From Poa pratensis (taxonomy: Eukaryota; Streptophyta; Magnoliopsida; Poales; Poaceae), in assembly GCA_947311845.1 (NCBI GenBank), contig CAMZMU010000034.1:94034289-94098288 (forward strand): DNA of 64,000 bases, given 5' to 3'. Positions 32,226 to 43,308 of this stretch are shown here, piece by piece. Positions within the stretch are counted from its first letter, which is position 1, and each line of letters starts with the position of its first letter. Made by a program: the position numbers and the translations under genes. A model generated the notes under the pieces. The model ran no database searches. It saw nothing but the letters and a program-made list of their open reading frames with translations, and was not told the origin of the DNA.

Positions 32226-33050
32226 GTGTTTGTGATTATGCTCTTTGAACAGTCACGAGAACCTGCTACTGCGACTAGTTCCTCGCAGGCTCCAATCACC
32301 ACCCGATCCCAGGGTCAGGTGGTAAATGATGCCAAGGTGATGGAGTTTATGAAGGCCAAATTTGTGAGAATGGAGCAAGATCTGAAGGACGCCCAGGCTG
32401 AGCTGAATCGATTGAGGGCGAGACCCGCGCTGTCCACCCAACGCGAGGATTATGTGCTTGGCGAAATGGAGCTTGTGAACAGGCAACTCGAATGTGAGTA
32501 TGATCTTTGCCTTGTTTACATTCGTGTGGCTATTCTAACTTGTATATTTTGCAGGCTTTGTTGACAATTTCCAAGCGGAAAGGCTCGCGTTGAAGAGCGT
32601 TTGGAGAGTGCAGTTGACCACCCCACGACTGGGCGTCAACACTTTTGGCTTCATAAGTACCATGCCCGCATACTCGCCACCTTGAAGGATCGCGCCTGGC
32701 GAAGTGCAGAACTGCTGGAGTTATGCCGGGCGGCGTTTATTCGCCTGAACGAGACTCTTTTTCCTGCGGGGCCACAACCACAAGGGATCCGTGCTTTGTT
32801 GAACATCTTCCGTCAAACAAATCCCATTCGAGAGTTGCTGTCTCAGAGACTTGTGATTGGAGCCAACGCTGCAATGGCGTATGTGCGTAGTCGAAGACCA
32901 ACTTTGGTGTTGCGGCCACCCGCAACCGGAGTGACCCTGGACCAGGGAGATCTGGACGACACCATTAGTGCTGCGGAGACGCTGATTGAGCGCACTCACG
33001 CCCAGCTTTGTGGCCCGGAGCTGCCCATAAAGGACGAGCCCGAGGAGTAG
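32226..33050 (+). CDS. Antisense gene 2 in the gypsy element, copy A, two exons
   Basis: Exon 1 (about 32226-32493) encodes MEFMKAKFVRMEQDLKDAQ, a coiled-coil-like segment. An intron follows (GT 32494, AG 32552-32553). Exon 2 (32554-33050) includes HKYHARILATLKDRAWRSAE and ends ELPIKDEPEE. A one-base shift just after the acceptor separates CFVDNFQAERLA from EERLESAVDHP, and it is the same in both copies, so it belongs to the element. I do not recognise the product. It lies directly downstream of antisense gene 1 and may be its 3' part. Confidence 0.55.
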
Positions 33051-33118
33051 AGTAGATTGCGAGTGCAATTTCGACTCTTTGTAGATGAATATTTGATTGT
33101 ATATCTTGATTTTTTGCC

Positions 33119-33328
33119 CAGCCCCCGAGCCATTTGAGTGGGGTTTATGAGGTATGTGTTGATTGTGAAGCAACAACTGTGCAGCCCCCGAGTATTCGAG
33201 TGCGACTGCATAGTTTTTGTTGTCTTCGTTGGATCCTTGTTACGCAGCCCCCGAGCATTCGGGTGCGGCTAAGGCATTGTGTTTCTGCAAGAGCGAGAGC
33301 TCATTTGATCGATAACACAGCCCCCGAG
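33119..33328. repeat. Four spaced PPT-like modules, copy A
   Basis: CAGCCCCCGAG occurs at 33119-33129, 33182-33192, 33245-33255 and 33318-33328, each followed by a related 'att/ttt-cg-gtgcg' segment. On the element strand each reads CTCGGGGGCTG, close to the PPT. They sit between integrase and antisense gene 2. The same four are in copy B at about 41728, 41791, 41854 and 41927. Confidence 0.8.
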
Positions 33329-33541
33329 GGTTTCGGGTGCGGTTAAGGTATGAATTATGCGGGTAGTAACCACAAAGAAGTCGAAGGAACATTGATTTTA
33401 TTCCTCTTTTGAATGTTAGGCTGCAGGCCGCCTCATTAAAAACCTTCCAGTCCCCTTAGGTACCCTGGTAAGGAAAAGAGCGCGTCTGAAACCTGCAGCC
33501 ATCCGACATATAGCCTATTACATTGTATGACTGTGAGCACT

Positions 33542-34708
33542 TTATGCGTAGAAACGGCGCAGGTGCGCAACGTTCCAGGGATTATGAGAAAGTTCTCCTG
33601 TCTTCGCGTTCTTCAGTCGATATGCGCCTCCACCAAGGACCTCCGTGATGATGAAGGGACCCTCCCATGGGGAAGCGAGCTTGTGCACCTTCTTTTGCTT
33701 CAGTCGAAGAACCAGGTCGCCAACGACGAAGGACCTGGTGCGCAGTCGACGGCTGTGGTAGTTGCGAAGGTCCTGCTGGTAAACAGCTGTGCGGGCCAAG
33801 GCCGTGTCGCGCGCCTCATCGAGCAAGTCGACTGCGTCTTCGAGTGCTTCTTCCGCGTCTTCTTCATTGTATGCTTCAACTCGTGGCGCATTGAACCTTA
33901 CATCTGATGGCAGAATTGCCTCTGCACCGTAGACCATGAAGAATGGGGTGAACTGCGTAGAAGTGTTGGGAGTTGTGCGTAGGCTCCATAGCACAGATGG
34001 TAGTTCTTCGACCCAAGCACCCGCAGCTCTTTTGAGTGGCACCAGGAGGCGCTTCTTGATCCCACTCGTCACAAGTCCGTTGGCCTTTTCGACTTGGCCA
34101 TTGGATTGTGGATGTGCCACGGATGCGTAGTTGAGCGTAATGTCTTGCTCTTTGCAAAAAGTTTTGAATTCCTCAGCCGTGAAGTTTGTGCCATTATCAG
34201 TGATGATACTGCTTGGGACACCGAATCGGTATATGATGCTCTTTATGAAGTTGACCGCCGTAGTAGCAGTCGAGTTTGTGATGGGGACCGCCTCGATCCA
34301 CTTTGTGAACTTGTCGACTGCCACCAGTAGGTGAGTATGCCCGCCATGCGATGACTTTTTGAGTGGCCCAACCATATCGAGCCCCCATTGGGCGAAAGGC
34401 CAGGCCAACGGTATGGTCTTCAACGCCGATGCGGGTGCGTGCGGCTTTGTTGCGAATTTCTGGCAGCCGACGCACCTTTTGACTATGTCCTCCGCGTCCT
34501 TGAGTGCTGTAGGCCAGTAAAACCCTGCTCGAAAGGCTTTGGCTACGAGTGATCGACTGCTGGCGTGGTGCCCACAGGTGCCTGCATGAATGTCTCGAAG
34601 TATGGCTTGACCATCTTCGAATGCGATGCATCTTTGGAACATACCTGATATGCTGCGCTTGTATAGCTCGCCGTTAATGACGGTGTATGCTTTTGACCTT
34701 CGAGTCAC
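33542..34708 (-). CDS. Gypsy integrase, intact frame (copy A)
   Basis: 388 codons. N-terminal zinc HHCC segment CGHHASSRSLVAKAF and CVGCQKFA, catalytic core with WGLDMVGPL, ITDNGTNF and HPQSNGQVEKANG (DDE residues), and a C-terminal GPFIITEVLGGGAYRLKNAK. It ends with LRRFYA. The corresponding frame in copy B is broken, so this copy shows the original sequence. It inserts the cDNA into the genome. Confidence 0.93.
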   Translation of the reverse strand: MTRRSKAYTVINGELYKRSISGMFQRCIAFEDGQAILRDIHAGTCGHHASSRSLVAKAFRAGFYWPTALKDAEDIVKRCVGCQKFATKPHAPASALKTIPLAWPFAQWGLDMVGPLKKSSHGGHTHLLVAVDKFTKWIEAVPITNSTATTAVNFIKSIIYRFGVPSSIITDNGTNFTAEEFKTFCKEQDITLNYASVAHPQSNGQVEKANGLVTSGIKKRLLVPLKRAAGAWVEELPSVLWSLRTTPNTSTQFTPFFMVYGAEAILPSDVRFNAPRVEAYNEEDAEEALEDAVDLLDEARDTALARTAVYQQDLRNYHSRRLRTRSFVVGDLVLRLKQKKVHKLASPWEGPFIITEVLGGGAYRLKNAKTGELSHNPWNVAHLRRFYA

Positions 34709-34722
34709 GCGCCGGGACTCGG

Positions 34723-37700
34723 TTATGTCATCTGGTAGCTCGCCGCGGAGTATGTAAGCCAGAAAAGGTTGAGTCCAAGTTGGCTCAATGAGGAGTACCT
34801 CGACTGGGGGGTCCTCTGTGCTGGCGCTTTGCTTTTGGCTGGCGTAGTCGACGGAGGAGGCTCTCGTTTCTCCTTGATAGATCTGTGTTCGATGCGCTCG
34901 AGGAAGACACCAGGTGGAGTTTGTGCGCCAGTTGAGCCAAGATTGGCTAGCATGTCTGCTTCTTCGTTACTTTCCCTTCCTATGTGCCTCAACTCACAGC
35001 CATCGAAGCTGCCCTCCAGTGTGTTGTACAGGTCGCGATAAGCGATCATGTTGTCCGCGATTGCGTCGCAGGCCTTCATTGTTTGCTGCACCACGAGATT
35101 GGAGTCGCCGTAGATCATCAATCGAGTGCACCCAAGTGCTTTTGCCATCCGCATGCCATGGATCAGAGCCTCGTATTCAGCCTCGTTATTGGAGGGTAGT
35201 TTGAATCCCATCTGCAAAACATAACGTAGCTTGTCCCCTTTTGGTGATATGAGGATGACGCCTGCGCCTGCGCCTTCGTGTTTCTTGGACCCATCGAAGT
35301 ACATGGTCCAGGAATTGGACACGTCTGGTGCTCCAGGTAATTGGGCCTCTATCCACTCGGTTGTGAAGTCGGGTAGGACTTGTGCTTTGATAGCCTTCGG
35401 GTGCTCGTACTTGATGTCTCTTGGAGCCAGCTCGATGAGCCATTTTGCGACTCGACCCGTTGCATTGGGGTTTGTGAGGATATCACCGATTGCTGAGTTA
35501 CTTACCACGGTGATCGGGTGCTCGGTGAAGTAGTGTGTCAACTTCCTTGAGGACATGAATACAGCGTATGCCAGCTTTTGATAGTGCGGGTACCGCTGTT
35601 TTGATATGGAGAGAACCTCGCTCAGGTAGTAGACTGGACGTTGTATGCTTTGGATGTGCCCCTCCTCCATGCGTTCGACACCAGTACGGTGCTCACCACC
35701 CTGTTTGTAGCCGAGACATACAGGTAGAGTGGTTCCCGTTCCTTAGGTGCGACGAGGATCGGAGGGCTTGTGAGGATCCGCTTGAGATCTGTGAAGGCTG
35801 CTTCAGCTTCTGGCGTCCACTCGAACTTGTCCGCCTTCTTCATCAGTCGATAGAATGGTAGAGCCTTTTCACCCAGTTTGCTGATGAATCGACTGAGCGC
35901 TGCTACTCGTCCTGCTAGTTTCTGCACATCGTGAAGCTTTGAAGGCCTTTGCATTGTGAGGATGGCCTGTATTTTCTCCGGGTCTGCTTCGATTCCACGG
36001 GCAGAGACTAGGTACCCTAGGAGCTGCCCGGCTGGAACGCCGAACGTGCACTTCTTAGGATTGAGCTTGATATGGAAGCGTTTGAGGTTTGCGAACGTCT
36101 CCTCAAATCGTCGAGTGTGTGTTCTTCCCTTGTGGTAATGACAATGTCATCCACGTAGACCTGGACGTTGCGTCCGATTTGCTTTTTGAGGCAGTCCTGC
36201 ATCATGCGCTGGTATGTTGCACCCGCGTTTTTGAGCCCAAAGGGCATAGTTGTGTAGCAGTAGACCCCGAGTGGGGTTATGAACGCCGTTTTTTCTTCGT
36301 CTTCTTGCTTCATCCTTATCTGGTGATAACCTGAGTAAGCATCCAGAAAGGAGAGTCGTGCGCATCCGGCGGTGGAGTCGACGATCTGGTCGATTCGGGG
36401 TAGCGGGAAGTGATCCTTTGGACAGCACTTGTTCAGCGCTGTGAAGTCCACGCACATCCGAAGGATGTCTGTATGCTTCTTCTCTACGAGTACGGGGTTG
36501 GCCACCCATTGTGATTTCTTGATTTCCCTAATGAATCCTGCTGCGAGTAACCGGTCGACTTCAGATTCGACTGCGGTTCGCTTTGGGCCGGAGATTCGAC
36601 GCATCGTTTGCTTGACTGGCTTTGCATCTGGAAACAATTGGAGAGAGTGCTCGGCGAATTCCCTGGGAATACCTGGCATGTCGGCTGGACACCACGCAAA
36701 TATTTCCCAGTTCTCACGGAGGAATTCGACGAGCGCGCCTTCCTATGCGATAGGCAGGCTCGAAGATACGTTGACTGTCTTGGACGGATCGGTCGGGTGC
36801 ACCTGATGCGACCTTGTGTCATTTGTAGCATTGAAGGATCTGTCGACTGCCAACTTCTTATGCTCCGGAAGGAGTGTGCGGTCGTTGGAAATCGCCAGGT
36901 CGGCGAGTGATTCTTCCACCCCGAACATCTCGGAGATTTTGCTGAACTCGCGGTCGCAAGCATCGGACCTTTGAAAGTTTCCACGGACAGTGATGACTCC
37001 CTTTGGTCCTGGCATCTTCAGCGTGAGGTACGCGTAGTGTGGCACCGCCATGAATCGAGCAAACGTCGGGCGACCAAGAATAGCATGGTATTGTGATTTC
37101 CAGTCGACGACCTCGAACTCAATCGACTCTGTTGAAGTGGCTTTTGTCCCCGAACGTAACGTCGAGTTGTATGGTGCCTTCTGGGCTAATTGCTTTGCCA
37201 GGAACGATACCGTGGAAGGTATTTGAAGATTTTGGGAGGTTTTCGACTGACCTGTTCATTTTGCGGAGCGTGTCCGCGAAGATGATGTTTATGCCGCTGC
37301 CTCCATCCATGAAGACCTTGGTCATGGCGTAGCCTCCTATTTGCGCGTCGAGTACCAGAGCCGCGTGCCCTGGTCGAACTACAGCTGGGGGATGATCCTC
37401 TCGACTGAAGCTTATGATGGTTTCCGATCCCTTCAGAAATTCGGGCACGGCAGGAGGTGCCATGACAGCCATGTTCACTGTCGAGTGATTAGCTTTTGCT
37501 GCCTGTTGGAGGGGCGACCCTTTTGTATCATGTACATCTGCCCGTGGGGCTGTGGATATTGATCATCTTCCGCCCGTAGTACGGGTTGTATGGCACCTGC
37601 GATGTTTGCGCCTGGAGCAGGCTGTGGTGGTGGTTGCGGTGGCGGCTGTGGCGCCATGAGAGCGGGCACAGCGTTCGGCTGTGGTACGGGTGCAGGCGTG

Positions 37701-37732
37701 GGCTGAGCAGGTGCTGGGCCGTACTCTTGAGT
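34723..37732 (-). pseudogene. Gypsy protease-RT-RNase H region, broken (copy A)
   Basis: Pieces: RT at 36679-36017 (LSFLDAYSGYHQI, VYVDDIVI), RNase H at 35954-35622, and the second RNase H at 35670-34723 (MYFDGSKKHEGAGAGVIL, GRESNEEADMLA). Small deletions relative to copy B (near 35690, 36100, 36125, 37130, 37478) break the frame. The protease part (DGGSGINIIFADTLRKMN) lies near 37260-37310. The gap cuts it at 37732. Confidence 0.88.
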
Positions 37733-37745
37733 NNNNNNNNNNNNN
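37733..37745. other. Assembly gap of 13 N
   Basis: Thirteen undetermined bases lie exactly between the two 8.6-kb copies. The sequence on the left (copy A) is cut within the protease-gag region, and the sequence on the right starts within the antisense gene 5' flank. Confidence 0.99.
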
Positions 37746-37963
37746 CTCCGTGGCCACCACGTGTATGGCTAGATTTCGCGCAGAGCGTATGCATTGTTTT
37801 GACGGTTAAGATCGATTTTGCGATCTGTGGTAATAGGGGGGACGGCGCTGGCAGAGTTTTTTACTTGCCATTTGCTCCCTGCGCCGCCCTCGTCTCTTCC
37901 TTCCCGCACTTTGCCCCATTGTTTCTGGCCAAGCTCTTTGCCTCCACACCCTCCACTGCTGCA

Positions 37964-40660
37964 ATGGCGAAAGGTGGGGGCTCCAAGCGTGGTGCTGCGC
38001 TGCTGCCGCGACGATGCGGCCAAAGGGCAAAAGACTGTGGCGGGTACATCTGCGTCCACCGCTGCCCTGAAGAAGAACAGCGGGGATTGGGCGGGCCACC
38101 ATCAAGGACGCCCATTTGCTCAAGCTCCGCGAGCAGGGATATCTGCCACCCGCGGAGCAGCTCCCGTCCGCGCTCCGTCGCCCAAGGAGGTATGCCCCGA
38201 ACCACGCGCCAACGAGCGCGTTTGCTTTGCGGAGTTTGTGTCCAGGGGCTTCTCGCTTCCCCTCCACGACTTTGTGCGTGGTCTTCTTTTTGCTACGGGG
38301 TGCAGATCCATGATCTCACTCCGAACGGTGTTATGCATATTGCGTGTTTCATCACGCTGTGCGAGTGCTTCCTCGGCGTCGCCCAGCTGGGCGCTGTGGA
38401 AGACAATTTCATGGTGCGACCCAACAGAGGAGGTGGTCGCACCTACCCGTGGGCGGCTGCGGCATCCAGGTGCGCAGCGACACGCGCTATTTCCGCCTAA
38501 GACCGTCGACTCCGCCCAAGGCTGGAGGAAAGGGTGGTTCTACGCGAGCGTCGAGCAAGACGGAGTCGCCGCCTACTCGACTGCAGCTTTTGCCCGGACC
38601 AACGCGTGGGATCACCAGCTCTCAGTCGAAGAATTGGAGGAAGTAAGCCCTTTGCTGACTCGAATCGACGAGATGCTGGACAGGGTCACAGGCATCCACT
38701 TGATCGCCACCTTTGTGAAGAGACGGGTATGGCCCTCCGTGCTCGAGCGCACCCTATGTGGGAGTATGAAGGCGCGGATGACATCCACCCGAATGAGCCC
38801 AGAGGAGCTGTCAAGGAACGAGCTGTGAAGCACGTGCGGCACATCACCAACTTGTCGGCTGGCGACAAATGCGAGGTCGACTGTCCCATTGAGCCGTACG
38901 GGGCGGAAAACCCTTTGCCTGAGGTATGTCTGTAGTTTAAGAGTTTGCTACTCGTATGCTATGCGTTTGTTCGATTTTGCTGCTGACTTTGCAATTTGCG
39001 ATGTATGTGATGCAGGGCCACTCGACTGCCACCGCTCTTCCCCTTTGCCAGAAAATGGTGAGATCGAAGAAACTCAGGTGCAGGTGGTGGACCCGAAAAG
39101 GGATCAGTCGCCCATCCCTTCTGCCACCACTTCGCATGCGGAGGAGGTCGAGGAGGACGCAGCGGAAGAGGTCCAATCTGGAAAAGGCCACCGCTGACCA
39201 AGAAGTCGACACCGCGCCACCGAAGCGCGTCGACTGGCCAAGAAGGCGCCTTCTGCTGTGAGTTCACCGCGAGGGGGCAGGGCTTGGAGGATGACGAGGA
39301 ATCAGGCTCACCACCTGTTTTCCAAGCCGCTCCTTTGCGTGCGTGCTCAACAAGCTCAACTCTTCCTCTTCAGTCGAGTGGTACCCCAGCCTTTGGGGAC
39401 CAATTTTTGGCGACTCCGAAGATGAGGAGATGAGGAGCACAGGTATGTGTTTTTTGAGTATGATATGAGAATTTTGTGCTGTCACATATTTGTGCTGACC
39501 GTCTTTTGCTTTGTTGTGTTGCTCACAGCGCTGAAAACAATCAGCCTGGGACTCCTCCAGTCGAGAATGTTCCAACCCTGGAGCACTCGAATTCTGCACC
39601 GACTGGAAACGAGACTGTCCAGCCAATGGCCACTGATGCTGTCACTGAAACGGCCAAGGTGACACCCAGAGGTCGGGACATCAGTCGCGACTCTGAACCG
39701 TGGATGAACCACGTAAGTACTTTTTGCCTGACCCGTTTACTTGGGACTGTGAGAGTTAGAATTTTGCTGAATTCGTGTGCTTGCAGCCCTTCTACCATAA
39801 CTTGGCAGATTCCGCCAAGGCTTATGTCCAGGTGGAGCAGGAGAGGGATACCATGCGCGCCGAGCTAGAGCGGCTCAGTCGTGAGTTCTCCTTTTGCTTT
39901 TGTTTTGCTGAATTTCTTTTTGCAATGCTTGATTTTGTCGAGTATTGAATGCACGTGATTTGCTGGGCCAGGCGAGAAGAAGGAGCTGGAAGACGCACTC
40001 GCCGCGCAGCGCGAAGAGTCGAAGAAAGAGCTGGCTGCCGCCACCAACTCAGCCGCTGCACGCGAGCGAGGATATGCTGACCAGCTCGCGGCACTCGCGC
40101 AGGCCATGGGAGGTGAGTAATCTTTTCTCCTTTTGATATGACGATATAACTGTCGAGTGTCATGAAATGACTTTTGCCTTTTTTGAATTGTGCAGAAGCT
40201 GTTGGCGCACCGGCCTCTGCGGACGTGGCGAGTGACGATCTTTCGCTGGAACAGGTGTGGGCGGCTTAGCGCCATATGCAACCAGGCGAAAGACGCACTC
40301 GCCAAATCGACGAGCACACTTGGCGCTGTATACAAGGTGGTGTTCCCGACTGGCGTAGTGCCGTCGACGGCGGACGACTTCGCCGACGTGTTTGGCCCCG
40401 GGACGTCCACCATGGCGGATTTCGCTCGCGCCAACACGGTACGCGGATCCGAGTCCACCATCAAGCTTCTTATGGGACATGGGATAGATTGCGACTACGA
40501 GGCAGCACTGTCTGCGTTCCCTCGGAAGCCAGATGGGAAGCCCATTTCTCTGAAGGGGGTGAGCGGAGCCGCCGCGCGACTGGCCGAGGTTTTTATGACC
40601 ACCATGGAGCGCCGGGCAGTCGAGACTGCCACTCGTCTGCTTAGGAAATCGAATTCTTAG
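37964..40660 (+). pseudogene. Antisense gene 1 (Transposase_28-like), copy B
   Basis: Counterpart of 29334-32053 with the same exon borders shifted by about 8.6 kb. Here the frame is open through CECFLGVAQLGAVEDNFMVRP but is lost where copy A reads YPVGGCGIQ, because one C is missing near 38446. Other single-base losses occur near 38500, 39180, 39228, 39268, 39400, 39430 and 40256. The last exon ends at 40660. Confidence 0.7.
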
Positions 40661-40834
40661 GTTTAGGGTAGCTGTACCCTTTTGTTTTTTATGCCTTGTA
40701 ATGATACCTTCTGAACTGCGCGAGTCTGCGCTTTGTTTGTGCTACCTTGTTTATGCAAATAGTCTTTTGCTAATGTCTTTCACTCGAGGAGTTGTATGCT
40801 TATGACCTGAGTTTTTGCTTCTGACACAAACTTT

Positions 40835-41659
40835 GTGTTTGTGATTATGCTCTTTGAACAGTCACGAGAACCTGCTACTGCGACTAGTTCCTCGCAGGCT
40901 CCAATCACCACCCGATCCCAGGGTCAGGTGGTAAATGATGCCAAGGTGATGGAGTTTATGAAGGCCAAATTTGTGAGAATGGAGCAAGATCTGAAGGACG
41001 CCCAGGCTGAGCTGAATCGATTGAGGGCGAGACCCGCGCTGTCCACCCAACGCGAGGATTATGTGCTTGGCGAAATGGAGCTTGTGAACAGGCAACTCGA
41101 ATGTGAGTATGATCTTTGCCTTGTTTACATTCGTGTGGCTATTCTAACTTGTATATTTTGCAGGCTTTGTTGACAATTTCCAAGCGGAAAGGCTCGCGTT
41201 GAAGAGCGTTTGGAGAGTGCAGTTGACCACCCCACGACTGGGCGTCAACACTTTTGGCTTCATAGGTACCATGCCCGCATACTCGCCACCTTGAAGGATC
41301 GCGCCTGGCGAAGTGCAGAACTGCTGGAGTTATGCCGGGCGGCGTTTATTCGCCTGAACGAGACTCTTTTTCCTGCGGGGCCACAACCACAAGGGATCCG
41401 TGCTTTGTTGAACATCTTCCGTCAAACAAATCCCATTCGAGAGTTGCTGTCTCAGAGACTTGTGATTGGAGCCAACGCTGCAATGGCGTATGTGCGTAGT
41501 CGAAGACCAACTTTGGTGTTGCGGCCACCCGCAACCGGAGTGACCCTGGACCAGGGAGATCTGGACGACACCATTAGTGCTGCGGAGACGCTGATTGAGC
41601 GCACTCACGCCCAGCTTTGTGGCCCGGAGCTGCCCATAAAGGAGGAGCCCGAGGAGTAG
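40835..41659 (+). pseudogene. Antisense gene 2, copy B
   Basis: Copy of 32226-33050, nearly identical. One residue differs near the end (IKEEPEE instead of IKDEPEE), and K-to-R occurs near 41260. Same intron and same internal one-base shift. The product is not recognised. Confidence 0.5.
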
Positions 41660-42150
41660 AGTAGATTGCGAGTGCAATTTCGACTCTTTGTAGATGAATA
41701 TTTGATTGTATATCTTGATTTTTTGCCCAGCCCCCGAGCCATTTGAGTGGGGTTTATGAGGTATGTGTTGATTGTGAAGCAACAACTGTGCAGCCCCCGA
41801 GTATTCGAGTGCGACTGCATAGTTTTTGTTGTCTTCGTTGGATCCTTGTTACGCAGCCCCCGAGCATTCGGGTGCGGCTAAGGCATTGTGTTTCTGCAAG
41901 AGCGAGAGCTCATTTGATCGATAACACAGCCCCCGAGGGTTTCGGGTGCGGTTAAGGTATGAATTATGCGGGTAGTAACCACAAAGAAGTCGAAGGAACA
42001 TTGATTTTATTCCTCTTTTGAATGTTAGGCTGCAGGCCGCCTCATTAAAAACCTTCCAGTCCCCTTAGGTACCCTGGTAAGGAAAAGAGCGCGTCTGAAA
42101 CCTGCAGCCATCCGACATATAGCCTATTACATTGTATGACTGTGAGCACT

Positions 42151-43308
42151 TTATGCGTAGAAACGGCGCAGGTGCGCAACGTTCCAGGATTATGAGAAAG
42201 TTCTCCTGTCTTCGCGTCTTCAGTCGATATGCGCCTCCACCAAGGACCTCCGTGATGATGAAGGGACCCTCCCATGGGGAAGCGAGCTTGTGCACCTTCT
42301 TTTGCTTCAGTCGAAGAACCAGGTCGCCAACGACGAAGGACCTGGTGCGCAGTCGACGGCTGTGGTAGTTGCGAAGGTCCTGCTGGTAAACAGCTGTGCG
42401 GGCCAAGGCCGTGTCGCGCGCCTCATCGAGCAAGTCGACTGCGTCTTCGAGTGCTTCTTCCGCGTCTTCTTCATTGTATGCTTCAACTCGTGGCGCATTG
42501 AACCTTACATCTGATGGCAGAATTGCCTCTGCACCATAGACCATGAAGAATGGGGTGAACTGCGTAGAAGTGTTGGGAGTTGTGCGTAGGCTCCATAGCA
42601 CAGATGGTAGTTCTTCGACCCAAGCACCCGCAGCTCTTTTGAGTGGCACCAGGAGGCGCTTCTTGATCCCACTCGTCACAAGTCCGTTGGCCTTTTCGAC
42701 TTGGCCATTGGATTGTGGATGTGCCACGGATGCGTAGTTGAGCGTAATGTCTTGCTCTTTGCAAAAGTTTTGAATTCCTCAGCCGTGAAGTTTGTGCCAT
42801 TATCAGTGATGATACTGCTTGGGACACCGAATCGGTATATGATGCTCTTTATGAAGTTGACGCCGTAGTAGCAGTCGAGTTTGTGATGGGGACCGCCTCG
42901 ATCCACTTTGTGAACTTGTCGACTGCCACCAGTAGGTGAGTATGCCCGCCATGCGATGACTTTTTGAGTGGCCCAACCATATCGAGCCCCCATTGGGCGA
43001 AAGGCCAGGCCAGCGGTATGGTCTTCAACGCCGATGCGGGTGCGTGCGGCTTGTTGCGAATTTCTGGCAGCCGACGCACCTTTTGACTATGTCCTCCGCG
43101 TCTTGAGTGCTGTAGGCCAGTAAAACCCTGCTCGAAAGGCTTTGGCTACGAGTGATCGACTGCTGGCGTGTGCCCACAGGTGCCTGCATGAATGTCTCGA
43201 AGTATGGCTTGACCATCTTCGAATGCGATGCATCTTTGGAACATACCTGATATGCTGCGCTTGTAGCTCGCCGTTAATGACGGTGTATGCTTTTGACCTT
43301 CGAGTCAC
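42151..43308 (-). pseudogene. Gypsy integrase, broken (copy B)
   Basis: Counterpart of 33542-34708. It has small deletions near 42188, 42220, 42766, 42862, 43050, 43100, 43170 and 43265, so the frame is split in at least four places. The zinc, DDE and C-terminal segments are all still visible. Confidence 0.88.

Larger units (their letters stand above)
29122..37732. repeat. 8.6-kb internal block of the gypsy element, copy A
   Basis: Nearly identical to 37746-46342. Differences are mostly 1-2 bp deletions. In copy A these cluster from about 34800 to 37732 (towards the gap), while the part before is clean. The region just after the antisense start (29240-29400) is more diverged between copies. 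Confidence 0.93.
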
